Assembly: GCF_900176535.1 (NCBI RefSeq)
Contig: NZ_FWXT01000001.1
Span: 3,377,397 to 3,441,396, forward strand
Length of the DNA: 64,000 nt
Direction of reading: 5' to 3'
From: Pedobacter africanus
GTDB lineage: Bacteria; Bacteroidota; Bacteroidia; Sphingobacteriales; Sphingobacteriaceae
Shown piece after piece: positions 1-8,683 of this stretch (position 1 is its first letter; each line of letters starts with the position of its first letter). Below the pieces are notes generated by a model that worked only from the letters and a program-made list of their open reading frames with translations, was not told the DNA's origin and did not search any database. The translations under genes were made by a program, and so were the position numbers.

Positions 1-295
1 CAATCACTTTATCTGCAAGGTGGTTTACATTCTCCTCGTTCAGCGGGTATTTTGCAGCAATGTCTACATAGGCCGGGCCTACAATTTTGGTGTCTTTGTT
101 GTGGCAGGCAATACAATCGGCCTTGGCAATCAGCTGTTCACCGGCGCCGTTGTCTGCCGGAGCAGCGGCTGATGTACCTTCCGCTGTAGCAGTAGTTTCA
201 GTAGTTTTGTTTGCATCTGCAGCCCTTTCTTCAGGACTTGCGCAGGAGGCCATAGCCAATACATAGCAGCCCAGGATCAATAGTGTTCTTTTCAT
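1..295 (-). CDS. c-type cytochrome lipoprotein (partial, 3' end outside window)
   Basis: The first 98 codons are visible and run off the left edge. The product starts with a short hydrophobic signal ending in a lipobox-like stretch (ALAMASC), followed by a linker rich in Ala, Thr and Glu. It then has one CxxCH haem-attachment motif (CIACHNK) and a downstream segment (GPAYVDIAAKYP) typical of small class I cytochromes c of the c551/c552 kind. It is the last visible gene of the operon, 8 bp after the isomerase gene. By analogy with three-component GMC sugar dehydrogenases, it probably accepts electrons from the flavoprotein encoded at 2526-4229. The axial Met ligand cannot be checked because it would lie outside the window. 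The family assignment is firm; the electron-acceptor role is inferred from position. Confidence 0.85.
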   Translation of the reverse strand, partial: MKRTLLILGCYVLAMASCASPEERAADANKTTETTATAEGTSAAAPADNGAGEQLIAKADCIACHNKDTKIVGPAYVDIAAKYPLNEENVNHLADKVI

Positions 296-303
296 TTGTG
301 TGT

Positions 304-1359
304 TTATTTCAGACCTAAAATCTTATTGTTAAAATCGTCGTCACCGCCCGAGGCTGCGAAATCGTCGAATGCCCTGTCGGTTACTTTAATGATGTTCTTT
401 TTGATGAACTCCGCACCTTCTCTGGCACCCACCTGGGCATCCTTGATGCAGCATTCCCATTCCATTACTGCCCAGCCTTTATAATCGTACTGCGCCAGCT
501 TGCTGAAAATGGTTTTGAAATCTACCTGCCCATCACCTGGAGAGCGGTACCTGCCCGCACGGTTTGCCCAGCTCTGGTAGCCGCCAAAAGTGCCCTGCTT
601 CCCGGTAGGGTTAAACTCGGAATCCTTTACGTGGAAGGCCTTGATGCGCTCATGGTAAAAATCGATATACTGTATGTAATCCAATTGCTGCAATACAAAA
701 TGCGACGGATCGTACAACAGGCATGCACGCGGATGGTGGTTTACTTTTTCAAGGAACATTTCGTAGGTGATGCCATCAAAAAGGTCTTCACCCGGATGGA
801 TCTCGTAGCAAACATCAACGCCACAGGTCTCAAATTCGTTAAGTATCGGCATCCAGCGTCTGGCAAGTTCTGTAAAACCGGCATCTACCAGTCCTTCCGG
901 GCGCTGCGGCCAGGGGTGGAACATGTGCCAGAGCAGCGAGCCGCTGAAAGTGGCATGGGCATTTAAACCCAGGTTTTGCGATGCCCTGGCCGCATATTTC
1001 ATTTGCTGCACTGCCCACTCGGTCCTTGCTTTGGGGTTGTTGTGGTATTCCTTTGGCGCAAAAGCATCGAAAGCAAGGTCGTAAGCCGGGTTTACCGCTA
1101 CCAGCTGCCCCTGTAAATGGGTAGATAGCTCCGTGATTTCCAGCCCGTGTGCCGCCACCCTGCCTTTCAGCTCCTCTGCATAGGTCTTGCTTTCTGCAGC
1201 TTTTTGCAGGTCAATAAAGCGTGCGTCAAGGGTAGGCACCTGTATACCTTTAAAGCCCAATCCTGCTGCCCATTCACATATGGCATCCAGGGAATTGAAC
1301 GGCGCCTCATCTCCAATAAACTGGGCTAAAAAAACGCCTGGTCCTTTAAGTGTTGTCAT
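304..1359 (-). CDS. Sugar phosphate isomerase/epimerase-family TIM-barrel protein
   Basis: This 351-residue protein belongs to the xylose-isomerase-like/AP-endonuclease-2 TIM-barrel superfamily. Likely divalent-metal ligands sit at the barrel C-termini: the Glu of CYEIHPGED, the Asp of LLYDPSHF, the His of AFHVKDSEF and the Glu of AVMEWECC. There is no signal peptide, so it is cytoplasmic. It follows the Gfo/Idh/MocA gene with a 6-bp gap. In Bacteroidota such pairs are repeatedly found with GMC dehydrogenases. Recent work on 3-keto-glycoside pathways assigns lyase/hydratase or isomerase activity to members of this superfamily (from memory). Action on an oxidised sugar or keto-glycoside is therefore plausible, but the substrate cannot be read from the sequence. 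Confidence 0.85.
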   Translation of the reverse strand: MTTLKGPGVFLAQFIGDEAPFNSLDAICEWAAGLGFKGIQVPTLDARFIDLQKAAESKTYAEELKGRVAAHGLEITELSTHLQGQLVAVNPAYDLAFDAFAPKEYHNNPKARTEWAVQQMKYAARASQNLGLNAHATFSGSLLWHMFHPWPQRPEGLVDAGFTELARRWMPILNEFETCGVDVCYEIHPGEDLFDGITYEMFLEKVNHHPRACLLYDPSHFVLQQLDYIQYIDFYHERIKAFHVKDSEFNPTGKQGTFGGYQSWANRAGRYRSPGDGQVDFKTIFSKLAQYDYKGWAVMEWECCIKDAQVGAREGAEFIKKNIIKVTDRAFDDFAASGGDDDFNNKILGLK

Positions 1360-1365
1360 TCTCCG

Positions 1366-2526
1366 TTATATTTTAAAATCGAACCATTTTTGGTCAGACT
1401 GGCTCGAGGCCACTGCATTTTCAATAAAAGCCATGCCCCTTACACCATCTTCAACCGTAGGGAAGTCCAGCATCGCTTCAGTTGGTGTTCCGCCTTCCAG
1501 TTTGGTCCTTAGGGTCAGTACAAAATTTCTGTAAATGTTGGCAAAAGCCTCCAGGTAACCTTCGGGGTGCCCGGCAGGAACACGGGTGTTATGTTTGGCA
1601 ATGTCAGACATATAGCCCTGGCCAACGCGATAAACCTGCATCGGCTCATTCAGCCATTTTACCACCAGGGTATTCGGTTCCATCTGGTGCCATTCCATAC
1701 CGCCTTTTTCGCCGTAGATCCTGATTTTTAGCGCATTTTCTTCCCCGGCAGCAATCTGTGAGGCCATTAAGATGCCATTTGCGCCATTGTCAAACTTCAG
1801 CAGCATATTGCCATCATCATCCAAAGCCCTTCCCGGAACAACAATGTTCAGATCGGCACAGAGCTTTGCAATCTTTAAGCCCGAAATGTATTCTGCCAGC
1901 TGGGCTGCATGGGTACCTATGTCACCCATACATCCGCTCTTGCCGCTTTTGGAAGGATCGGTACGCCATGCCGCCTGTGCATTGCCTTCCCTTTCCGTCA
2001 GCGTACTTAACCAGCCCTGAGGGTATTCCACTACTATTTTTCTGATGGCACCCAGCTTTCCTTCCTTCACCATCTGCCTGGCCTGTTTTACCATCGGGTA
2101 GCCCGAATAGGTATGCGTAAGGCATAAAATCAAGCCAGTTTCTTTGACCTTCTGCTGCAGCTGTTTGGCTTCCTCCAGCGACAGTGCGATGGGTTTTTCA
2201 ATTACCACGTTAAAGCCATGCTCAAGCGCCAGCATTGCCGGTGCAAAATGGGCGAAGTTAGGGGTAACAATGGTTACAAAATCTATACGTTTACCGGCAG
2301 GCATTTTGCTCTCCTGCACAATCATTTCTTCGTAATTCAGGTAAACCCGGTCTTCCGGCAAAAACAGCATCTTCCCCGATTCACGGGCTACTTCCGGGTT
2401 TATACTTAAGGCTCCGCAACAGAACTCAACCTGTCCGTCCATATTGGCAGCAATGCGGTGAACGGCCCCGATAAAGGCATCTTTACCGCCGCCTACCATG
2501 CCCATTCTGATCTTTCTATTCTCCAT
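1366..2526 (-). CDS. Gfo/Idh/MocA-family NAD(P)-dependent oxidoreductase
   Basis: The 386-residue protein has an N-terminal Rossmann dinucleotide site (GMVGGGKDAFIG, about residues 9-20) and the family signature EKP at 110-112. The C-terminal GFO_IDH_MocA_C sheet domain includes a GDIGTHAAQLAEY segment whose His is the usual catalytic-pocket residue. Family members oxidise or reduce sugar hydroxyl/keto groups using NAD(P). The start ATG overlaps the stop of the upstream GMC gene by one base (TAATG), which indicates translational coupling. No signal peptide is visible. The likely role is reduction or redox isomerisation of the keto-sugar made by the GMC enzyme, inferred from the operon. Confidence 0.9.
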   Translation of the reverse strand: MENRKIRMGMVGGGKDAFIGAVHRIAANMDGQVEFCCGALSINPEVARESGKMLFLPEDRVYLNYEEMIVQESKMPAGKRIDFVTIVTPNFAHFAPAMLALEHGFNVVIEKPIALSLEEAKQLQQKVKETGLILCLTHTYSGYPMVKQARQMVKEGKLGAIRKIVVEYPQGWLSTLTEREGNAQAAWRTDPSKSGKSGCMGDIGTHAAQLAEYISGLKIAKLCADLNIVVPGRALDDDGNMLLKFDNGANGILMASQIAAGEENALKIRIYGEKGGMEWHQMEPNTLVVKWLNEPMQVYRVGQGYMSDIAKHNTRVPAGHPEGYLEAFANIYRNFVLTLRTKLEGGTPTEAMLDFPTVEDGVRGMAFIENAVASSQSDQKWFDFKI

Positions 2527-4229
2527 TAAAGGTTTCCTTTTTTTAATTCACTAACCGCGAAGTCACAGGCCCTGGCAGTTAGCGCCATATAAGTTAATGA
2601 TGGGTTCTGGCATGCCGCAGAGGCCATGCACGATCCATCGGTTACAAAAACATTTTTTACTTCGTGCATCTGGTTCCATTTGTTCAGGACAGACGTTTTA
2701 GGGTCATGGCCCATGCGTGCCGTTCCCATTTCATGGATGGCCATGCCAGGTGCCGATCCGTTGTCAAAGGTCTTGATGTCCTTTGCCCCGGCAGCTTCCA
2801 GCATTTCGGCAGCATCATTCATCATGTCTACACGCATTTTGCGCTCATTGTCCTTAAACTCACAATCGATGGCCAGCACAGGCTGTCCCCATTTGTCTTT
2901 CTTGCTCTTATCGATGTATACCTTGTTCTCAAAATAAGGCAGCGACTCACCAAACCCACCCAATCCCATGGTCCAGGCACCCGGTGTGGTCATCTGATCT
3001 TTAAATTCAGCACCAAAGGCCATTTCGGCCACATCGGCATGCCAGTTTCCGCGACTTCCGCCTCCCTGGTAACCAAAGCCACGCACATAGTCGCGCTTAT
3101 CGTTGCCCATGTTCCGGTACCTTGGAATGTAAATCCCATTGGCACGTTTGCCGTAGGTATATTTGTCTTCAAAGCCTTCAAACCTGCCATTGGCGCCGCA
3201 GCGGAAATGATGGTCCATCAGGTTGTGGCCCAGCTGCCCACTACCATTGCCCAGCCCGTTAGGGTGTTCATCAGAAACAGAATTCAGCAATATAAAGGTT
3301 GAAGCCAGGGTAGAGCCGTTTACAAATACAATTTTGGCAAAGAACTCAGTGGTCTCCTTGGTTTCCGAATCAATTACCACAACGCCTTTAGCTTTTTGCG
3401 TTTCCTTATCATAAATGATGCTGTTCACCAGCGAGAAGGGACGCAGTGTTAAATTCCCTGTAGCTACAGCCGCAGGAAGGGTAGAGGACTGCGTACTAAA
3501 ATAAGCGCCAAAAGGGCAGCCCCTGCTACAAAGGTTGCGGTACTGGCATTGTCCGCGGCCGCCGTGCGGCACCGTTAAATTGGCTGTTCGGCCAATGGTC
3601 ATGATCCTCGATTTGTTCCATTTGGCCTCAATGCGTTTCTTTACTTCCTTTTCCACACAGTTCATTTCCATAGGTGGAAGGAACTGCCCGTCTGGCAATG
3701 CGGGCCAGCCTTCGGCCTGACCGCTGATGCCTGCAAATTTCTCTACATAATCGTACCATGGAGCAAGGTCCTTATAGCGGATGGGCCAGTCTACACCATG
3801 TCCGTCCTTCAGGTTGTCCTCAAAATTCAGGTCGCTGAAACGGTAGCTCTGGCGGCCCCACATCAGCGATTTGCCGCCCACATGAAAACCACGGTACCAA
3901 TCGAACCGCTTTACTTCGGTATACGGACAATCGTGGTCGTTTACCCAGAAGCTCTCGTTAAATTCAGAATAAGGATAATCCCTCTTCTGCACGGGATGCG
4001 CCTCTTTCTGGGCTTCAGTTAATTTGCCCCTGTGCTCAAACTCCCAGGGCTTTTTCATCGCCGTGGTATAGTCTTTTACATGTTCAATGTTCCTGCCCCT
4101 TTCCAGCAGTAAAACCTTTAAACCTTTTTCTGTTAATTCTTTTGCAGCCCAGCCACCGCTAATGCCAGATCCTACAACAATTGCATCATAGGTGTTCTGT
4201 GCTGTTGCCTTTGTATTTAAATTACTCAT
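2526..4229 (-). CDS. GMC oxidoreductase, FAD-dependent glycoside/sugar dehydrogenase catalytic subunit
   Basis: The 567-residue flavoprotein has an N-terminal ADP-binding motif (VVGSGISGG, about 18-26) and a C-terminal GMC_oxred_C domain. The likely catalytic His499 lies in HEMGTARMG and Asn542 in CQNPSLTY. Residues C228, C234 and C238 form a C-x5-C-x3-C motif followed by PFGA. The same spacing binds the [3Fe-4S] cluster in the Burkholderia cepacia FAD glucose dehydrogenase (recalled, not checked). The protein has no signal peptide of its own, while the neighbouring small subunit carries a Tat signal, so piggy-back export of a folded dimer is likely. It probably oxidises a sugar hydroxyl, perhaps C3 of glucosides, and passes electrons to the cytochrome c at 1-295. 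Substrate position is inferred. Confidence 0.88.
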   Translation of the reverse strand: MSNLNTKATAQNTYDAIVVGSGISGGWAAKELTEKGLKVLLLERGRNIEHVKDYTTAMKKPWEFEHRGKLTEAQKEAHPVQKRDYPYSEFNESFWVNDHDCPYTEVKRFDWYRGFHVGGKSLMWGRQSYRFSDLNFEDNLKDGHGVDWPIRYKDLAPWYDYVEKFAGISGQAEGWPALPDGQFLPPMEMNCVEKEVKKRIEAKWNKSRIMTIGRTANLTVPHGGRGQCQYRNLCSRGCPFGAYFSTQSSTLPAAVATGNLTLRPFSLVNSIIYDKETQKAKGVVVIDSETKETTEFFAKIVFVNGSTLASTFILLNSVSDEHPNGLGNGSGQLGHNLMDHHFRCGANGRFEGFEDKYTYGKRANGIYIPRYRNMGNDKRDYVRGFGYQGGGSRGNWHADVAEMAFGAEFKDQMTTPGAWTMGLGGFGESLPYFENKVYIDKSKKDKWGQPVLAIDCEFKDNERKMRVDMMNDAAEMLEAAGAKDIKTFDNGSAPGMAIHEMGTARMGHDPKTSVLNKWNQMHEVKNVFVTDGSCMASAACQNPSLTYMALTARACDFAVSELKKGNL

Positions 4230-4248
4230 TATATATGCTATAAAAGAT

Positions 4249-4938
4249 TTATGCCCAAACTTTCTGACCTGGCTTCAGGTCTACACAGCCATCATACCTG
4301 CCCGGTATTTCCACAAAAGAATAAGCCTGTGTGGCACCGATTTCTGAAGTGAAATACCCCAGTAAGGTCAAATCCCTCACAATGGCAAAGAACCTTGGCT
4401 CAGTCTTGGGCTTGTCTTTAGGTAAGATAGAGGCATTGCCCGCATTCTCTGTCTGCGATTTGGCCTTATCATCCGGATCTGCAGTCTGTTTGTCCTTTTC
4501 AGCCGCTTCCTGCTTATCGAGCTGTTCTTTTTCGGCCTTGGTGGCCGCCACAGTCTCGTCGCGCAGTTTGCCCAGCAGTTCCTGACGCTGCGCTACACTG
4601 ATCTCCAGGAAAGTTTTTTTGTAGGCGTCGTTCGACCGCTTTTCCAGGTCTTCCAGGCCTTTTACAAAAGCCTTTTGTGCATCTTCCGGATAGCAGTCTT
4701 TAACCATCATGGCAATGAATGGTCCAACGCCTGCAGCTTTGGCACCAGGCGAACTGGTGGTAGGAATAATAATGTCTGCAACTTCAGTGATCACTTTCTG
4801 CTGCTCTTCCGTAAATAAGCTGCCTGTGGCTTTGCCGGATGGTGAATTACAACTGTCTAAAAATACGCCAATCGTAGTTGCTGATAGCGCGCCTCCCATT
4901 AAGAAGGCAACACTTTTCACCGCTTCTCTTCTGTTCAT
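4249..4938 (-). CDS. Gluconate 2-dehydrogenase subunit 3-family protein (Tat-exported small subunit)
   Basis: This 229-residue protein begins with a twin-arginine pair (MNRREAVKSV) followed by a hydrophobic stretch and a Cys at about residue 30 (LDSCNS), so it may be both Tat-exported and lipid-modified. The body has the subunit-3 signature TEEQQKVITEVADIIIPTT...GAKAAGVGPF. An insert rich in Lys, Glu, Asp and Gln (about residues 135-170) looks disordered. Proteins of this family act as the small chaperone/export subunit of GMC dehydrogenases. It is the first gene of the operon and is followed by the GMC gene after 19 bp. Its own promoter must lie between 4939 and 5172; I could not identify a clear -7 box on the minus strand there. 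Confidence 0.88.
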   Translation of the reverse strand: MNRREAVKSVAFLMGGALSATTIGVFLDSCNSPSGKATGSLFTEEQQKVITEVADIIIPTTSSPGAKAAGVGPFIAMMVKDCYPEDAQKAFVKGLEDLEKRSNDAYKKTFLEISVAQRQELLGKLRDETVAATKAEKEQLDKQEAAEKDKQTADPDDKAKSQTENAGNASILPKDKPKTEPRFFAIVRDLTLLGYFTSEIGATQAYSFVEIPGRYDGCVDLKPGQKVWA

Positions 4939-5104
4939 ATTTGGTTGTTAAGGGTGTTGTGTGTGTTTAAAGTGTATTCTAAGTATCTTTTGTTTTGTAA
5001 TATTAAGTAAAAAAAAATAGTTAGTGTTATAAATACACCATAAAGTAAATATATAATGTTTTTGTTACTAAATCAATTTTTCCGTCAATTATTCGCCTTC
5101 AGGT

Positions 5105-5137
5105 TTTGGTTGCTATGAACAATTTTGAATAGGTTTG
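5105..5137 (+). promoter_or_regulatory. Bacteroidota-type promoter of the threonine dehydrogenase gene
   Basis: TTTG at 5105-5108 is followed after 21 bases by TAGGTTTG at 5130-5137. This matches the Bacteroidota housekeeping pattern of a TTTG/TTG -33 element and a TAnnTTTG -7 element. The start codon at 5173 would give a 5' leader of roughly 30 nt. It lies in the 234-bp divergent region shared with the sugar-oxidation operon; the remainder is AT-rich with no other structure seen. Confidence 0.6.
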
Positions 5138-5172
5138 CGTGTTTAATTATTAGCCTATAATCATATTTATTT

Positions 5173-6117
5173 ATGAACGAAAAAATATTAGTACTTGGTT
5201 CAAACGGTCAGATCGGTACAGAACTGGTAACTGCCCTGCGCAAAACCTATGGTGAAAGCAATGTCATCGCCTGCGACATCCGCCGCCCGGATTATGACAT
5301 CAAGAACTCGGGTCCCTTCGAGTTTGTGAACGTCCTGGAAAAAGACACCCTCAATAATATTTTTGAAAAGTACAGGCCTGCGCAGGTTTACCTGCTGGCG
5401 GCCTTATTGTCGGCCACCGGAGAGCAGAACCCTAAGCTGGCATGGGATCTGAACATGAACGGTCTGCTGAATATCCTGGACCTTGCCATTTCCTATAAAA
5501 CGGCTAAGGTATACTGGCCAAGCTCTATCGCCGTGTTTGGGCCCAACTCGCCAAAAGACCAGACCCCTCAATATTGTGTGATGGATCCGAATACGGTATA
5601 TGGGATAAGTAAGCTTGCCGGCGAGCGCTGGTGCGAATATTACAACCAGAAATACGGACTGGATGTGCGCAGTATCCGTTACCCGGGCCTGATCAGCTGG
5701 AAGGCCGCGCCAGGGGGCGGTACCACCGACTATGCCGTGCACATTTTTCATGATGCCCTAAAAAAAGGAAGCTATGCCTCTTTTTTAAATGCGGCTACGG
5801 AATTGCCAATGATGTATATGGACGATGCCATCCGCGGTACCATTGAACTGATGGATGCCGAAGCCAGCAAAATCTCTATCCGCTCCAGCTATAATTTTGC
5901 GGGGGTAAGCTTTACACCGGAGATCCTTGCAGCCGAAATCCGAAAACATATCCCGGATTTTAAACTGAGTTATACCGATAATGATCCGCGCCAGCAGATT
6001 GCCAACAGCTGGCCACGTTCTATTGACGACAGCTATGCTACGGCCGACTGGGGCTGGAAGCCTGAATTTGACCTCGCTAAACTCACAGCAGACATGCTGA
6101 AGAATTTAAAAAAATAG
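5173..6117 (+). CDS. tdh: L-threonine 3-dehydrogenase, SDR (epimerase-like) type
   Basis: The 314-residue extended SDR has the NAD motif LGSNGQIG (about 7-14) and a catalytic Ser in WPSSIAVFG. The YGISKLAGE segment supplies the Tyr-x3-Lys pair. The loop GLISWKAAPGGGTTDYAV and the segment AATELPMMYMDDAIR are characteristic of the short-chain threonine dehydrogenases described from Flavobacterium and mammals, as opposed to the zinc-dependent MDR enzymes. It oxidises L-threonine to 2-amino-3-ketobutyrate in the cytoplasm. The next enzyme, glycine C-acetyltransferase, is encoded at 37493-38680 rather than alongside. The start follows a clear -7 box and an A/T-rich leader. Confidence 0.9.
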   Translation: MNEKILVLGSNGQIGTELVTALRKTYGESNVIACDIRRPDYDIKNSGPFEFVNVLEKDTLNNIFEKYRPAQVYLLAALLSATGEQNPKLAWDLNMNGLLNILDLAISYKTAKVYWPSSIAVFGPNSPKDQTPQYCVMDPNTVYGISKLAGERWCEYYNQKYGLDVRSIRYPGLISWKAAPGGGTTDYAVHIFHDALKKGSYASFLNAATELPMMYMDDAIRGTIELMDAEASKISIRSSYNFAGVSFTPEILAAEIRKHIPDFKLSYTDNDPRQQIANSWPRSIDDSYATADWGWKPEFDLAKLTADMLKNLKK

Positions 6118-6206
6118 TTAGTTTTGAAACCTGGTTTACTCAGGATGACGTTCCGCTAATGCTGACTGCCAATCAGGAAACCAGAAAAATAAGCTAAAAC
6201 AAGAAA

Positions 6207-6935
6207 ATGGGAAGAGCATTTGAATTCAGAAAAGAAAGAAAATTTAAACGTTGGGCCAAAATGGCCGTTCAGTTTACCAGGATAGGTAAGGATATCGTAA
6301 TTGCAGTAAAGGAAGGCGGCCCGCATCCCGAAACCAACTCACGCTTGCGCACGGCCATACAAAATGCCAAGGCAGTAAACATGCCTAAAGACCGCGTGGA
6401 TGCAGCCATCAAAAGGGCTTCCGATAAAAGCATGGCCAACTACGAAGAGATTGTTTACGAAGGATACGCCCCGCACGGTGTAGCTGTGCTCATTGAGACT
6501 GCTACCGATAACACCAACCGTACCGTTGCCAATGTGCGCAGTTATTTCAACAAAACAAACGGTACCCTGGGCAAAACCGGCTCACTGGATTTTGTGTTCA
6601 ACAGGAAATCTATTTTTCGGTTTGTACCTGCCGAGGACCTGGACCTGGAAGAACTGGAATTTGAACTGATCGATGCAGGACTGGAAGAACTGTATGTAGA
6701 GGCCGACGAGGAAGGAAATGATATTGCCGTTGCACAGGGTGCTTTTGAAAGCTTCGGTTCTCTGCAAAAAGCACTGGAAGAAAAAGGTATAGAACTGAAA
6801 AGTTCCAAACTGGAGCGTATCGCTTTATCACATCACGAGGTAACTGAAGAGCAGGCTGCCGATGTGCTGAAACTGATCGATAAGCTGGAAGAGGACGATG
6901 ACGTTCAGGCCGTTTATCACAATATGGCCGAATAA
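6207..6935 (+). CDS. YebC/PmpR-family protein
   Basis: At 242 residues this matches the usual family length. It starts with the conserved MGRAFEFRKERKFKRWAKMA segment and contains the ENPRLRTAI-like region (ETNSRLRTAIQNAKAVNMP) and a NRTVANVR motif. YebC-type proteins have been described as transcriptional regulators and, more recently, as ribosome-associated factors helping translation of difficult motifs, so the exact role is open. It lies 89 bp after tdh. That gap holds an imperfect inverted repeat (CTGGTTT at 6131-6137 and AAACCAG at 6178-6184) with no clear T-tract. It converges with the esterase gene on the other strand, separated by only 12 bp. Confidence 0.92.
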   Translation: MGRAFEFRKERKFKRWAKMAVQFTRIGKDIVIAVKEGGPHPETNSRLRTAIQNAKAVNMPKDRVDAAIKRASDKSMANYEEIVYEGYAPHGVAVLIETATDNTNRTVANVRSYFNKTNGTLGKTGSLDFVFNRKSIFRFVPAEDLDLEELEFELIDAGLEELYVEADEEGNDIAVAQGAFESFGSLQKALEEKGIELKSSKLERIALSHHEVTEEQAADVLKLIDKLEEDDDVQAVYHNMAE

Positions 6936-6947
6936 GGCTTTTTCAAA

Positions 6948-7733
6948 CTATTTGTGGTTAGAAAATAACCATGGCAACAGCTGGGGTTCTGCAAAAGCGG
7001 AATCCCAGCTGTTGTGATTGGCCTCCGGGTAAAGTGTAAGTTTGGCCGGATTGCCCAGCACTTTCCGTTGATCCGCTATAATTGTGGAGCAGCTCATTGG
7101 TACTACATTGTCTTTCTCGCCATGGAAGATCCATAAAGGCACCTTTCTGTATTTTTGAACATTGGCTACATGGTCTCCCCCGCAAATGGCAAAAGCAGCA
7201 GCAAAAGTCCGGGGCTTACGCCTCAGCAATTCATAAGTACCCATTCCACCCATAGACAAACCGCCTACGTACACCTGCTTTTTATCTACATAAGGTTTAT
7301 TCAGAAAATCATCTACCATACCTAGTAATGCTTTCATGGCCCTGGTTGGCTCGCCCTTTTCCCGGAAATGGAATTCGCGTTTACCGGTTGAATCGGTGAT
7401 GATGTTTACATTGGCCCAATAACTGTCAGCGCTACATTGCGGAAATACAACGATAGCCGGGAACTGTTTCCTGAACTCTTCTTTTAAGAAAAGTCTGGCC
7501 CCATGGGTCAGCTGTTTCTGGTTGTCGTTACCACTTTCTCCCCGGCCATGTAAAAAGAAAAGGATGGGATATTTTTTGGTATCATCAAAATTCTCAGGAA
7601 AAAGCACCCGGTAGCTAATGCTGTCCGTTTTTTTAATGAAACTACCTTTCTCGTATTTTTCCAGATCCTGGGCTTTGCTGCCGAAAGCGTAAAACAGCAA
7701 AATCAGTGGGATGATCATTTTGAACCTGTTCAT
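6948..7733 (-). CDS. Secreted alpha/beta hydrolase (esterase/prolyl-oligopeptidase-like)
   Basis: The 261-residue protein has a signal peptide (MNRFKMIIPLILLFYAFGSKAQ) and an alpha/beta-hydrolase fold. It has an HGRGESG oxyanion segment, a nucleophile elbow GGLSMGGMG and a later DNVVP Asp. A catalytic His lies near the C-terminus in EANHNSWDSAF. This arrangement is typical of Bacteroidota proteins named phospholipase/carboxylesterase or dienelactone-hydrolase-like, many of which are polysaccharide deacetylating or feruloyl esterases. The substrate cannot be told from sequence. It stands alone on the minus strand between yebC and an unknown gene and may be transcribed with that gene (41-bp gap). 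Confidence 0.8.
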   Translation of the reverse strand: MNRFKMIIPLILLFYAFGSKAQDLEKYEKGSFIKKTDSISYRVLFPENFDDTKKYPILFFLHGRGESGNDNQKQLTHGARLFLKEEFRKQFPAIVVFPQCSADSYWANVNIITDSTGKREFHFREKGEPTRAMKALLGMVDDFLNKPYVDKKQVYVGGLSMGGMGTYELLRRKPRTFAAAFAICGGDHVANVQKYRKVPLWIFHGEKDNVVPMSCSTIIADQRKVLGNPAKLTLYPEANHNSWDSAFAEPQLLPWLFSNHK

Positions 7734-7774
7734 GCTGCTAATTTAGGAAATTTATTTTCAGCTGCGGGCATCTG

Positions 7775-8644
7775 CTAAAATATTTGAGGCACTCCCGGAG
7801 GGCTAGTATCTCCCTCTGCAGCCGGCAGATCCTTGTACAACTTCAACTTGTCTACATTCTTCCATACTGAAGCCAGCCGGCCATTTGGAACAATTTCACC
7901 TGGTGTCAGTACAAATTCGCCTGGTGTCATTACTGCTCCACAAAGTCCGGCAGGGTTAAAATCCTTAGTGTTTCTGATGACTTTAACATTGTCTGTGAGC
8001 ATTGCATATTTTAGTCTGATCCCCATTACACATAAACATCCGGCCGGAACTTCAAAAGTAAAATCATGAGCAGGTACCAGGCACTGTTCCGTATTTATTT
8101 CCAGTTTCTGAAACACGCTGTTTTTATGTACGCCTGCCTCCAGGTTATAAAAAGCAAGGGCTACGGTAATTTCGCAAACATTGCTTCTTGCAGGGAACTT
8201 CAGGTGCTCATTGATTTCCATAGCGGGGAGGCTTAAAGTAAGCTGGTTGCCGATAAGGTTCAGCTGCGGCACTGCCCAAAGGCTTTTTGCCAGGGGCGAT
8301 TTCAGGTTGAATTCAAAGCCAGCCAGCCTTGAAAAGCTATCTTCATTAAATGTATACTGTTTTGTATCTTTGTTGTAACACTGTTCCAGAATTTCGCGGT
8401 TTTGCCTGGTAAGGCGGTTAACCATGGCACCATCATAAAAACCATTGATCAATACAGAGAGGTCCAGACGAATGACCTTAGATAAGGTACTGGCCTTGGC
8501 AAATATATTTGCGGTTGTTTTTGAAGCTGCTGTCTGCTTACCAGGATGTGGCCTGGTTTGAATAATTGTTGAGCCTTTTGGCCCTTTTTTTAAAACCAGG
8601 TTACCAACCAGGCCAATGATTTGTTTTCCATCAAATTTACCCAT
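7775..8644 (-). CDS. Unknown conserved-looking protein, possibly DUF6266-like
   Basis: I do not recognise this 289-residue protein with certainty. It has no signal peptide or membrane segment. The N-terminus is basic and Gly/Lys-rich (MGKFDGKQIIGLVGNLVLKK), followed by a Lys/Thr-rich segment (QTAASKTTANIFAKAST). That layout recalls the DUF6266 proteins of Pedobacter and relatives, but I cannot confirm the match. The rest reads as a mixed or beta-rich domain with an internal near-repeat (GEFVLTPGEIVPNG), ending in a Pro/Gly-rich tail. Its start lies 40 bp from the inverted-repeat element at 8684-8832, which would form its 5' region. Function unknown. Confidence 0.7.
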   Translation of the reverse strand: MGKFDGKQIIGLVGNLVLKKGPKGSTIIQTRPHPGKQTAASKTTANIFAKASTLSKVIRLDLSVLINGFYDGAMVNRLTRQNREILEQCYNKDTKQYTFNEDSFSRLAGFEFNLKSPLAKSLWAVPQLNLIGNQLTLSLPAMEINEHLKFPARSNVCEITVALAFYNLEAGVHKNSVFQKLEINTEQCLVPAHDFTFEVPAGCLCVMGIRLKYAMLTDNVKVIRNTKDFNPAGLCGAVMTPGEFVLTPGEIVPNGRLASVWKNVDKLKLYKDLPAAEGDTSPPGVPQIF

Positions 8645-8683
8645 AATACTATTTCTTTATATCTAGTTTTCAGGAACCCTCTG

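Noticed and set aside
1..4938. Assignment of the first operon as a gluconate dehydrogenase
   Set aside because: The subunit-3 family name is historical; the neighbouring Gfo/Idh and TIM-barrel genes point to glycoside or keto-sugar metabolism instead.
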